Assembly (NCBI RefSeq): GCF_004570345.1
Contig: NZ_SPQM01000056.1
Span: 1-30,275, forward strand
Source: Blastococcus sp. CT_GayMR20
Lineage (GTDB): Bacteria > Actinomycetota > Actinomycetes > Mycobacteriales > Geodermatophilaceae
Direction: 5' to 3'
Length of the DNA stretch: 30,275 nt
Below the pieces are notes generated by a model. That model ran no database searches. It saw only the letters and a program-made list of their open reading frames with translations, and was not told the DNA's origin. Shown piece by piece: positions 1-9,471 of this stretch (within the stretch, counting starts at the first letter, position 1; every line of letters starts with the position of its first letter). The translations under genes were made by a program, and so were the position numbers.

Positions 1-62
1 CCGGCCGCACCACCCTCGACGGGACGGTCCGTCGACGTCCCGCACCACCCTGGGCCGCGGTC

Positions 63-80
63 GCCGGCATTCCCGCCGGC
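63..80. terminator. Small GC hairpin upstream of the sugar importer genes
   Basis: GCCGGC occurs at 63-68 and again at 75-80, giving a 6-bp stem around a 6-nt loop. There is no T tract. The interval 1-159 otherwise shows no operator like the one upstream of araB and no clear promoter. In this importer type a periplasmic-type sugar-binding protein gene usually precedes the ATPase, so this could be the processing or attenuation hairpin after such a gene, which would lie outside the window. That is inference. Confidence 0.25.
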
Positions 81-159
81 TCGACCCCCCAGACCGGCCG
101 CGCAGGCCCCACACTCTGAGCACCAGCCACCGCACTCGACGACGAGGACGACGGGATCC

Positions 160-1694
<1,535 letters not shown>

Positions 1695-1698
<4 letters not shown>

Positions 1699-2942
1699 CC
1701 AGGACCGCGCCCCCGGAAGCCGACCCCACCCCGAAGGAGCCGGCGCCCGCCGTCGCCCTCCACACCGGCACGAGTGATCTGCGCGCGCTGATCACCCGCA
1801 ACATGCGGACCAGTGGCATCTACGTCGCGTTCGTCGCGATCGTGGCCCTGTTCGCGATCCTCACCGAGGGCGTCTCGCTGAGCCCCGGCAACATCACGAA
1901 CATCGTCCTCCAGTACTCCTACATCCTGGTGCTGGCGATCGGCATGGTCCTGGTGATCATCGCCGGCCACATCGACCTGTCGGTCGGCTCGGTGGTCGCC
2001 CTCACCGGCGCGATCTCCGCCGTCCTCGTCATCAAGAACGGCTACCCCTGGTACGTCGGCATGCTCGCCGCCATCGCCGTCGGTCTGGCCGTGGGTGCCT
2101 GGCAGGGCTTCTGGGTCGCCTACGTCGGCATCCCGGCGTTCATCGTGACCCTCGCCGGCATGCTCGTGTTCCGCGGTCTCACGCTGCAGGTGCTCGACAA
2201 CATCTCGCTCTCACCCTTCCCGTCGGAGTACGGCAAGGTGGCCAGCGGCTTCCTGAACGGCCTCCTGGGCGGCAACGGGTACGACGCGTTCACGCTGCTC
2301 ATCGGCGCGGTCGCCGTCGCCGGCTACGCGCTCAGCCAGTTCCGCACCCGCCTCGCCCGCATCAAGTACTCGCAGCCGGTCGAGTCGTTCCCGCTGTTCG
2401 TCGCCAAGATCGTCCTCGTCGGCGCCGTCGTCATGTACTTCGCCTGGCAGCTGGCGCACGCCCGTGGCCTGCCGATCGTGCTGATCATCCTGGCCGTGCT
2501 GATCCTCACCTACGCGGTGATCTCGAACCGCACCGTCTTCGGCCGCCAGATCTACGCCATCGGCGGCAACCTGGCCGCGGCGCAGCTCTCCGGCGTCAAG
2601 GTGCGGGTCGTCAACTTCTGGATCTTCGTGAACATGGGCTTCCTCGCCGCGGTCGCGGGGATCATCTACTCCTCCCGGTCCAACGGCGCCCAGCCCGCGG
2701 CCGGCAACATGTTCGAGCTCGACGCCATCGCGGCCGTGTTCATCGGCGGCGCAGCGGTCACCGGCGGTGTCGGCACGGTGGTCGGCGCGATGGTCGGTGG
2801 CCTGCTCGTCGCCGTGATGAGCAACGGCATGCAGCTCATGGGCGTCGACCAGTCCATCCAGTCGGTCGTCAAGGGCCTCGTGCTGCTGCTGGCCGTCGCC
2901 TTCGACGTCTACAACAAGCGCCGCGCCGGGGCCTCGCGCTGA
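1695..2942 (+). CDS. mmsB: Multiple-monosaccharide ABC importer permease (MmsB/GguB type)
   Basis: The 415-residue membrane protein belongs to the branched-chain amino acid/ribose permease superfamily (XylH/GguB-like, longer than RbsC). An N-terminal Pro/Ala-rich cytoplasmic tail of about 35 residues is followed by about ten or more hydrophobic segments. The family signature is present in the first third ([18 protein letters not shown]) and near the C-terminus ([25 protein letters not shown]). The middle insertion with a charged loop ([17 protein letters not shown]) is typical of the xylose/multiple-monosaccharide subgroup. Its ATG overlaps the mmsA stop. It probably forms the channel dimer for the upstream ATPase and delivers the sugar used by AraA/B/D. 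A strong hairpin follows directly after the stop. Confidence 0.92.
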
Positions 2943-2950
2943 GGTCCGAT

Positions 2951-2983
2951 CCGGTCGCCGCTGCCGGGCGGCACGGCGACCGG
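2951..2983 (+). terminator. Hairpin terminator after the importer genes
   Basis: CCGGTCGCCG (2951-2960) pairs perfectly with CGGCGACCGG (2974-2983). The 13-nt loop can pair further (TGCC with GGCA, leaving one bulged C). It starts nine bases after the permease stop and lies before the LacI gene's ribosome site. There is no U tract, which is usual for actinobacterial terminators. It may end or attenuate transcription between importer and regulator. Confidence 0.6.
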
Positions 2984-3007
2984 TCCAGGCATCGGGGAGG
3001 GAGACCG

Positions 3008-4066
3008 GTGGAGCCCCAGGGGGCTGCGCGAGCGCTGGTGATGTCCGACGTGGCAGCGCTCGCGGGGGTGTCCCACCAGACGGTGTCCCGGGTGATCAAC
3101 GGGCATCCCAACGTCGCGCCGCACACCCGCGAACGGGTCGAGGCCGCGATCGCGCAGCTCGGCTACCGGCCCAACATCGCCGCCCGCGCCCTGGTCACCG
3201 GCTCCACCCGCACGATCGGGCTGGTGACGGTGAAGATCAACCAGTACGGGCCGGCGCAGACGATGCTCGGACTCGAGGAGGCGGCCCGCGAAGCCGGCTA
3301 CTCGCTCAGCGTCTCGATCCTCGACCACGCCACCGCGGGGGCGATGCGGGAGGCCGTCGACACCTTCGTGGCGCAGCGGGTCGCGGCCATCGTCGCGCTC
3401 AGCACCTACGACGACGCGGCCGAGGCGCTCGGCGAGCTCGACCCGCCGGTGCCGCTGGTGGCCGTGCAGGTCGGCGGCGACGAGATCCGTCCGGCGGTCG
3501 GGGTGGACCAGGAGGCCGGCGCGCGCCTGGCCACCCGGCACCTGCTGGACCTGGGCCACCGCACCGTGCACCACGTCGCCGGCCCTGCCGACTCGAAGGA
3601 GGCCCGGGGACGCATCGAGGGCTGGCGCTCGGAACTGCTCGCGGCCGGCGCTCCCGTGCCCGAGCTCCTGCGCGGGGACTGGACGCCGTCGTCGGGGCAC
3701 ACCGCCGGCACGGAGCTCGCCGCGCGCCTCCGGGCCGGCGAGGAGGTCACGGCCGTCTTCCTCGCCAACGACCAGATGGCGCTCGGGCTGCTCGCCGCGC
3801 TGCACGACGAGGGGATCGAGGTGCCCGGCGACGTGAGCGTCGTCGGCTTCGACGACCTCCCGGAGGCGCCCTACTTCACCCCGCCGCTCACCACGGTGCG
3901 CCAGGACTTCGCCGAGCTGGGACGACGGGGCGTGGAGCTGGTGCTGGCCCGGCTGCGCGGCGAGGACCTGCACCCGGACGCCGTGCCTGCGCCGTTGATC
4001 GTCCGCTCCAGCACGTGCCCGGCACGCGTGCGCACGGGTCCCGGGCGCGGTCGCCCCACCGCTTGA
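3008..4066 (+). CDS. LacI-family transcriptional regulator of the arabinose genes
   Basis: The 352-residue regulator has an N-terminal LacI helix-turn-helix (VAALAGVSHQTVSRVINGHPNV, roughly residues 14-36), a hinge helix ending in YRPNIAARALVTG, and a periplasmic-binding-protein-like sugar domain (NDQMALGLLAALHDEG, VSVVGFDDLPEAPYFTPPLTTVRQD). The GTG start at 3008 is preceded by a purine-rich site (GGGAGGGAGA). An ATG 11 codons inside is possible but lacks a better site. The gene sits between the importer and araBDA, and the next gene starts 84 bp downstream behind a perfect LacI-type palindrome, so it very likely represses araBDA. The effector, probably L-arabinose or a pathway intermediate, is inferred. 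LacI-type control of arabinose genes in place of an AraC protein is known from other high-GC actinobacteria. Confidence 0.9.
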   Translation: MEPQGAARALVMSDVAALAGVSHQTVSRVINGHPNVAPHTRERVEAAIAQLGYRPNIAARALVTGSTRTIGLVTVKINQYGPAQTMLGLEEAAREAGYSLSVSILDHATAGAMREAVDTFVAQRVAAIVALSTYDDAAEALGELDPPVPLVAVQVGGDEIRPAVGVDQEAGARLATRHLLDLGHRTVHHVAGPADSKEARGRIEGWRSELLAAGAPVPELLRGDWTPSSGHTAGTELAARLRAGEEVTAVFLANDQMALGLLAALHDEGIEVPGDVSVVGFDDLPEAPYFTPPLTTVRQDFAELGRRGVELVLARLRGEDLHPDAVPAPLIVRSSTCPARVRTGPGRGRPTA

Positions 4067-4076
4067 CCGGCAGTCG

Positions 4077-4090
4077 TGTTAGCGCTAACA
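4077..4090. promoter_or_regulatory. LacI-type operator upstream of araB
   Basis: TGTTAGCGCTAACA is a perfect 14-bp palindrome with the central CG characteristic of LacI-family sites. It lies 11 bp after the regulator's stop codon and 60 bp before the araB ATG. A possible -10 element (TAACAA, 4086-4091) overlaps its right arm, which would suit steric repression. I found no second copy in the window. Confidence 0.85.
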
Positions 4091-4150
4091 ATCACCGACG
4101 GAGCGGATGCCGTGACGCCGATGTCACCCCCTCCCGCCAGAGGAGGATCG

Positions 4151-5776
4151 ATGTCCGACACCGAGGAGGCCGCGGCGATCACCGCCGGTCGCACGGCCTT
4201 GGGCATCGAGCTCGGGTCGACCCGGATCAAGGCGGTGCTGATCGGTCCCGATCACGCGCCGCTCGCCGTCGGCAGCCACGACTGGGAGAACCAGTTCGTG
4301 GACCGGGTGTGGACGTACTCGCTCGAGGCCGTCTGGGCCGGCGTGCAGCAGAGCTTCGCGGCCCTGGCCGAGGACGTGCGGCGACGTCACGGAGTCGAGC
4401 TGGGGGGAGTCGGCGGCCTCGGGGTGTCGGCGATGATGCACGGCTACCTCGCGTTCGACGCGGACGGTGCGCTGCTCACGCCGTTCCGCACCTGGCGCAA
4501 CACGAACACCGGTCGCGCGGCCGAGCGGCTCAGCGCGGAGTTCGGCGTCAACATCCCGCACCGGTGGAGCGTCGCGCACCTCTACCAGGCGATCCTGGAC
4601 GGCGAGGAGCACGTCGGCCGGCTGGACCACCTGACGACGCTGGCCGGCTACGTGCACTGGCAGCTCACCGGGGAGAAGGTCCTCGGCATCGGGGATGCCA
4701 GCGGCATGCTGCCGATCGAGGCGACCACCCACGGATACGACGCCACGATGCTGGCCCGGTTCGACCAGCTCGCCGCCGAGGCGGGGGTCGAGCTGACCCT
4801 CGCCGAGCTGCTGCCCGCCGTCGCGGTCGCCGGCCGGCCGGCCGGCACGCTCACCGCAGCGGGCGCGGCGCTGCTCGACCCCACCGGGCGGCTGAGCCCC
4901 GGCATCCCGCTGTGCCCGCCCGAGGGTGACGCGGGCACGGGGATGGTCGCCACCAACTCGGTCGCCCCGCGCACCGGCAACGTCTCCGCCGGCACGAGCA
5001 TCTTCGCCATGGTCGTGCTCGAGCGGGAGCTCGCCCGGGCGCACCGCGAGCTGGACCTCGTCACCACGCCGGCCGGCGACCCGGTGGCCATGGTGCACTG
5101 CAACAACGGCGCCAGTGAGCTGGACGCCTGGGCCGGGCTGTTCGCCGAGTTCGCCCGCGCGCTGGGTGTCGAGGTCGACCCGGCGAAGGTCTTCGAGACC
5201 CTCTTCACCGCCGCACTGGGCGGTACGAGCGACTGCGGCGGGATGCTCGCCTACAACTACCTCTCCGGGGAGCCGATCACCGGCCTCGAGGAGGGCCGGC
5301 CGCTCTTTCTCCGGTCACCGGACAGCAGGCTGAGCTTGAGCACGTTCATGCGGACGCACCTGTTCTCGTCCCTGGCCACGCTCAGGATCGGCATGGACGT
5401 CCTGCAGAAGACCGAGGGCGTGCGGCTCGACCGGATGTTCGCGCACGGCGGCCTGTTCAAGACCGAGGGCGTCGCGCAGCGCTTCCTGGCCGCTGCCATC
5501 GACACCCCGGTCGCAGTCGGGGACGTCGCCGGAGAGGGCGGCGCCTGGGGCATCGCCGTCCTGGCCGCCTTCGCCGCCAGTCCCTCGGCGGACCGCAGCC
5601 TGGCGGACTACCTGGAGACGGCGGTCTTCTCCGGCACGAGCCTGCAGACCGCCGAGCCCGACCCGGTCGACGTCGCCGGGTTCGACGCGTTCATGCAGCG
5701 GTACGTCGCCGCACTCCCGGTCGAGCGGGCCGCCGTCGACCACGTGAGCCCTGCCCAGCGAGGAGAGAACGGATGA
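4151..5776 (+). CDS. araB: FGGY-family carbohydrate kinase, probable L-ribulokinase
   Basis: The 541-residue FGGY-family sugar kinase probably phosphorylates L-ribulose to L-ribulose 5-phosphate in the cytoplasm. The N-terminal phosphate loop (GIELGSTRIKAVLIG) and central segments (TWRNTNTGRAAERL, GDASGMLPIEA, GNVSAGTSIFAMVV) belong to the kinase fold. It does not read like the E. coli AraB subtype but resembles kinases that replace it next to araD and araA in actinobacteria, so substrate is assigned mainly by context. The reading frame is open upstream to a GTG at 4076, but that would start translation just ahead of and through the operator. ATG 4151, preceded by AGAGGAGG, is clearly the start. 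The TGA overlaps the araD ATG by 4 bp. Confidence 0.87.
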   Translation: MSDTEEAAAITAGRTALGIELGSTRIKAVLIGPDHAPLAVGSHDWENQFVDRVWTYSLEAVWAGVQQSFAALAEDVRRRHGVELGGVGGLGVSAMMHGYLAFDADGALLTPFRTWRNTNTGRAAERLSAEFGVNIPHRWSVAHLYQAILDGEEHVGRLDHLTTLAGYVHWQLTGEKVLGIGDASGMLPIEATTHGYDATMLARFDQLAAEAGVELTLAELLPAVAVAGRPAGTLTAAGAALLDPTGRLSPGIPLCPPEGDAGTGMVATNSVAPRTGNVSAGTSIFAMVVLERELARAHRELDLVTTPAGDPVAMVHCNNGASELDAWAGLFAEFARALGVEVDPAKVFETLFTAALGGTSDCGGMLAYNYLSGEPITGLEEGRPLFLRSPDSRLSLSTFMRTHLFSSLATLRIGMDVLQKTEGVRLDRMFAHGGLFKTEGVAQRFLAAAIDTPVAVGDVAGEGGAWGIAVLAAFAASPSADRSLADYLETAVFSGTSLQTAEPDPVDVAGFDAFMQRYVAALPVERAAVDHVSPAQRGENG

Positions 5777-6447
5777 CCGCCACCCTGACCGAGCGCGGCA
5801 CCCACCGGGAGCAGCGCGAGCACGTCGCGCGGCTGCACTCCTACCTGACCCGCTACGAGCTGGTGACCTGGACGTCCGGGAACGTCTCCGAGCGCGTGCC
5901 GGGTGAGGACCTCTTCGTCATCAAGGGCAGCGGCGTCGAGTACGACGAGCTGACCTGGGAGGGGATCACCGTCTGCGACCTCGACGGCAACCCCGTCGAC
6001 GGTGTGAAGAAGCCCTCCAGCGACACCGACGCGCACGCCTACGTCTACCGGCACAAGCCGGAGGTCAACGGCCAGGTGCACACGCACAGCCCGTACGCCA
6101 CCGCCTGGGCCGCGCGCGCCGAGGAGATCCCCTGCGTGCTCACCGCCATGGCCGACGAGTTCGGTGGCGCGATCCCGGTCGGGCCGTTCGCCCTCATCGG
6201 CGACGACTCGATCGGCCGCGGCATCGTCGAGACGCTGGCCGGCTCGAAGTCGCCCGCGGTGCTCATGCGCAACCACGGCGTCTTCACCGTCGGCCCGTCC
6301 GGGAAGGCGGCGGTGAAGGCCGCCGTCATGACCGAGGACGTCGCCCGGACGGTGCACTTCTCGCGGCAGCTGGGCGAGCCCCTGCCGATCGACCAGTCGG
6401 ACGTCGACCGGCTCTACGCCCGCTACCAGAACGTCTACGGACAGTGA
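5773..6447 (+). CDS. araD: L-ribulose-5-phosphate 4-epimerase
   Basis: The 224-residue class II aldolase-fold enzyme converts L-ribulose 5-phosphate to D-xylulose 5-phosphate, which enters the pentose phosphate pathway. The zinc histidines are visible in QVHTHSP (H103, H105) and RNHGVF (H168). The conserved SSDTDAH region carries the acidic residue (D84), and the C-terminal VYGQ matches the family tail. Length is normal for AraD (E. coli 231). It starts on ATG inside the araB stop (ATGA overlap) and ends just before araA, giving a tight three-gene set. The nearby kinase and isomerase support AraD over L-fuculose-phosphate aldolase, which shares the fold. Confidence 0.94.
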   Translation: MTATLTERGTHREQREHVARLHSYLTRYELVTWTSGNVSERVPGEDLFVIKGSGVEYDELTWEGITVCDLDGNPVDGVKKPSSDTDAHAYVYRHKPEVNGQVHTHSPYATAWAARAEEIPCVLTAMADEFGGAIPVGPFALIGDDSIGRGIVETLAGSKSPAVLMRNHGVFTVGPSGKAAVKAAVMTEDVARTVHFSRQLGEPLPIDQSDVDRLYARYQNVYGQ

Positions 6448-6461
6448 GGAAGGATGCCCGC

Positions 6462-7979
6462 GTGGCAGTCGACGGAGTGGCATTCGAAGGGTCCGAGGTC
6501 TGGTTCCTGACCGGCAGCCAGGGGCTGTACGGCGAGGAGACCCTCCAACAGGTCGCGTCGCAGTCGCAGCGGGTCGCGGCCGCACTGGACGAGGCCGCCG
6601 AGGTGCCGGTGCGGGTCGTGTGGAAGCCGGTCCTCAAGGACGCCGACGCCATCCGGCGGATCATGGGCGAGGCGAACGAGAACCCCGCGTGCCTCGGCGT
6701 CATCACCTGGATGCACACGTTCTCGCCGGCGAAGATGTGGATCTCCGGGCTCGACGCGCTGCACAAGCCGCTGCTCCACCTGCACACCCAGGCCGACGCC
6801 GCCCTGCCGTGGGCGACCATCGACATGGACTTCATGAACCTCAACCAGGCCGCGCACGGCGACCGTGAGTACGGGTTCATGCTCACCCGCCTCCGGGTCC
6901 CCCGGACGACGGTCTCGGGGCACGCCTCGGACCCGCGGGTGCTGGCACGGGTCGGCTCGTGGGCCCGTGCGGCCGCCGGTGCCGCTGCCGCGCGCGGCCT
7001 GAAGCTGGCCCGGTTCGGCGACAACATGCGCAACGTCGCGGTGACCGAGGGCGACAAGGTCGAGGCGGAGATCCGCTTCGGGATGTCGGTCAACACCTGG
7101 GGCGTGAACGACCTGGTCGGGGTGGTCGAGGCCGTCCAGGACGCCGCCGTCGACGACCTGGTCGAGGAGTACGCCGACCTCTACGAGATGTCCGCCGACG
7201 TGCTCCCGGGCGGGGACCGGCACGAGGCCGTGCGGTACCAGGCGCGGATCGAGGCCGCGCTGCGGTGGTTCATGGTCGAGGGCGGCTTCGGTGCGTTCAC
7301 GACCAACTTCGAGGACCTCGGCGGCCTGCGCCAGCTCCCCGGCCTCGCCGTCCAGCGGCTGATGGCCGACGGCTACGGCTTCGGGGGCGAGGGCGACTGG
7401 AAGACCTCGGCGCTGCTGCGGGTGCTCAAGGTCGCCGGCACCGGACTGCCCGGTGGGACGTCGTTCATGGAGGACTACACCTACGACCTCGACCCGGGCA
7501 ACGAGAAGATCCTCGGCGCCCACATGCTCGAGGTCTGCCCGACGATCGCCGGCGAGAAGCCGCGCCTGGAGGTGCATCCGCTGGGCATCGGCGGCCGTGA
7601 GGACCCCGCCCGCCTGGTCTTCAACGCCGCGCCGGCCCTGGGCGTCGTCATCGGCTGGTCGGACCTGGGGGACCGGTTCCGCTGGGTGGCCAACGAGATC
7701 GACGTCGTCGAGCCCGACGAGCCGCTGCCCAACCTGCCCGTCGCCCGTGCGGTGTGGCAGCCCCGGCCGGACTTCGCGACCGCGACCGAGGGCTGGCTCA
7801 CCGCCGGAGGTCCGCACCACACGGTGCTGACCACCCAGCTCGGCGCCGACGAGCTCACCGACCTCGCCGACGTGTTCTCCACCGAGCTGGTCCTCATCGA
7901 CGCCGACACCACGCGCCGGTCGCTGGCCAAGGAGCTCCGCTGGAGTGCGGCCTACCACCGCCTCAACCAGCGCCTCTAG
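6462..7979 (+). CDS. araA: L-arabinose isomerase
   Basis: The 505-residue cytoplasmic isomerase converts L-arabinose to L-ribulose, the first step of the pathway. The metal and catalytic residues align with E. coli E306, E333, H350 and H450 as E310 (FGGEGDWK), E337 (SFMEDYTY), H354 (LGAHMLEV) and H453 (GGPHHTVL). The N-terminal [13 protein letters not shown] and [11 protein letters not shown] blocks are also typical. The frame opens at GTG 6444, overlapping the araD stop, but GTG 6462 has GAGGAAGG eight bases upstream and gives the expected N-terminus, so I prefer it. The stop codon's last base is also the first base of a long palindromic element. Confidence 0.95.
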   Translation: MAVDGVAFEGSEVWFLTGSQGLYGEETLQQVASQSQRVAAALDEAAEVPVRVVWKPVLKDADAIRRIMGEANENPACLGVITWMHTFSPAKMWISGLDALHKPLLHLHTQADAALPWATIDMDFMNLNQAAHGDREYGFMLTRLRVPRTTVSGHASDPRVLARVGSWARAAAGAAAARGLKLARFGDNMRNVAVTEGDKVEAEIRFGMSVNTWGVNDLVGVVEAVQDAAVDDLVEEYADLYEMSADVLPGGDRHEAVRYQARIEAALRWFMVEGGFGAFTTNFEDLGGLRQLPGLAVQRLMADGYGFGGEGDWKTSALLRVLKVAGTGLPGGTSFMEDYTYDLDPGNEKILGAHMLEVCPTIAGEKPRLEVHPLGIGGREDPARLVFNAAPALGVVIGWSDLGDRFRWVANEIDVVEPDEPLPNLPVARAVWQPRPDFATATEGWLTAGGPHHTVLTTQLGADELTDLADVFSTELVLIDADTTRRSLAKELRWSAAYHRLNQRL

Positions 7980-8037
7980 TGCCGTAACCGCCATTTCGGC
8001 CGCCCTGGAGGGCGGCCGAAATGGCGGTTCTGGCACC
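7979..8037. terminator. Perfect 20-bp-stem bidirectional terminator / dispersed palindromic repeat, copy 1
   Basis: AACCGCCATTTCGGCCGCCC (7986-8005) and its exact reverse complement (8010-8029) enclose a TGGA loop. A further GTGCC (7979-7983) pairs with GGCAC (8032-8036) across a 2-nt internal loop. The element fills the whole gap between araA and the convergent peptidase gene, so it can terminate both. Its 17-bp right flank ATGGCGGTTCTGGCACC (8021-8037) recurs exactly at 21573-21589, again between convergent genes. Confidence 0.85.
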
Positions 8038-9471
8038 TCAGAGGTGGCGGATCAGGTACCGGTAGAAGCCGGCGCCGCGGTGCAGGGCGGCGACGGAGAT
8101 CCGCTCGTCCGCGGCGTGCAGCGCCGCCAGTTCGCTCTTGCTCAGGTCGAAGGGCATGAACCGGTAGACGCTGTCGCAGATCTGGCTGAAGTGCCGGGAG
8201 TCGCTGGCCTGGACCATGACGTACGGCGCCACCGCCGCGTCGGGGTAGACCGATCGCGCTGCCGCGCCCACCAGCGCGAATGCCTCGTTGTCGGCCCGGG
8301 ACACCGGTGAGGGGTCGTTGCCGTCGACGATGTGCAGTTCCACGTCCGGGTCGTCGATGACCCGGCGCAGGTGGTCCACGGTCGACTCGACGGTCTCGCC
8401 CAGGGCGATCCGGATGTTGGCGTGGGCCCGGGCGCGCGTGGCCAGCACGTTCCGGGCCTTGCTGCCCTCGAGCTGGGTGATCGCCACCGTCGTCCGGACC
8501 AGGGCGTTCGCCTCGCGGCTCGCCCGCGAGAGCACCCGCGCCAGCGCCGGCCGCAGGTACTCCGCGTGCGCGAACAGCGCCCGGTAGCCGGTCGGCGCGT
8601 GCCGGCCGAGGGCGTCGACCATGCCGAGGACGACGTCGTGCAGCCGCGCGGGGAACGGGTTCTCGTCGATCCGCAGGACGGCGCGCGCGAGCCGGGCGGG
8701 GGCACCGCCGCGCGCCGGGGCGGACGCGTGGCCACCGGCGTCGGTGGTGATCAGCTCGACGTCCAGCAGGCCCTTCTCGGCCAGCCCGACGACGGCGGTC
8801 TGGCCAGGGACGCCCGGGAAGACGCCGCTGACGACGGCCCCACCCTCGTCGATGACGGCCCACGGACGGATGCCGCGGGACGTGAGGGTGTCGACCGCCA
8901 GCTCGGCCCCGACGCCGAACACCTCCTCGTCGTTGCCGAAGGAGAGGTAGACGTCGCGGGCCGGCGTGAATCCCGCGACGACCAGCGACTCGACGGCCTC
9001 GAGGATCGCGACCAGGGCGCCCTTGTCGTCGATGGCGCCGCGGCCGTGCACGACGCCGTCCTCGATCAGGCCGGAGAACGGGTCGCGCGACCAGTCCTGC
9101 CCGGCCACGGGGACGACGTCGTAGTGCGCCATCAGCACCATCGGCGGCTGCTCGGTGCCGCTGCGCCAGCGGTAGAGGAGGGCGCCGTCGCCGAGCACCT
9201 CCCGGTCCAGCACCCGGTGCGTCTCGGGGTAGAGGGTGGTCAGGCGCTCGCGGAACGTCTCGAAGGCGCCGGCGTCCATCTCGGCCGGGTCGCGCGAGGA
9301 GATCGTGGGGATGCGCACGAGCTCCGCGAGGCGAACGGCTGCGGCGTCGGCGTCCAGGCCGTCGAGGTCCGGCGGCTCGGGGGAGACCTCCGGTGGGCGG
9401 AAGCGGGCGACCCGCCGCGCGGCGACCGACACCGCGGCGCCGCACACCGCGGCGACCAGGGCGCGCCTCAC
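8038..9471 (-). CDS. Membrane-anchored M20-family peptidase (PM20D1-like)
   Basis: The 477-residue zinc peptidase starts with a short basic/hydrophobic segment (about residues 2-20), probably a signal anchor. Metal and catalytic signatures are present: HYDVVP (H116, D118), GRGAIDDKG (bridging aspartate near D148) and GNDEE (E182/E183). A dimerisation domain follows. Wording of the motifs (YRWRSGTEQPP, DPFSGLIEDGVVHGRG) resembles eukaryotic PM20D1, which forms and cleaves N-acyl amino acids, more than ArgE or DapE. A dipeptidase or N-acyl amino acid hydrolase role is inferred. The frame runs far upstream, but GTG 9471 overlaps the MFS gene's stop by 4 bp (GTGA), so the two are coupled. The longer frame is an antisense-style artefact over the MFS gene. 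Confidence 0.87.
   Translation of the reverse strand: MRRALVAAVCGAAVSVAARRVARFRPPEVSPEPPDLDGLDADAAAVRLAELVRIPTISSRDPAEMDAGAFETFRERLTTLYPETHRVLDREVLGDGALLYRWRSGTEQPPMVLMAHYDVVPVAGQDWSRDPFSGLIEDGVVHGRGAIDDKGALVAILEAVESLVVAGFTPARDVYLSFGNDEEVFGVGAELAVDTLTSRGIRPWAVIDEGGAVVSGVFPGVPGQTAVVGLAEKGLLDVELITTDAGGHASAPARGGAPARLARAVLRIDENPFPARLHDVVLGMVDALGRHAPTGYRALFAHAEYLRPALARVLSRASREANALVRTTVAITQLEGSKARNVLATRARAHANIRIALGETVESTVDHLRRVIDDPDVELHIVDGNDPSPVSRADNEAFALVGAAARSVYPDAAVAPYVMVQASDSRHFSQICDSVYRFMPFDLSKSELAALHAADERISVAALHRGAGFYRYLIRHL

Noticed and set aside
2909..3973. Long minus-strand frame opposite the LacI gene
   Set aside because: It is rich in Arg, Gly, His and Val with no recognisable domain, and it is antisense to a clear LacI protein. 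Such shadows are expected at this GC content.
6444..6461. GTG 6444 as araA start, overlapping the araD stop
   Set aside because: It would place the GAGGAAGG ribosome site inside the coding sequence; GTG 6462 has correct spacing. The alternative cannot be fully excluded.
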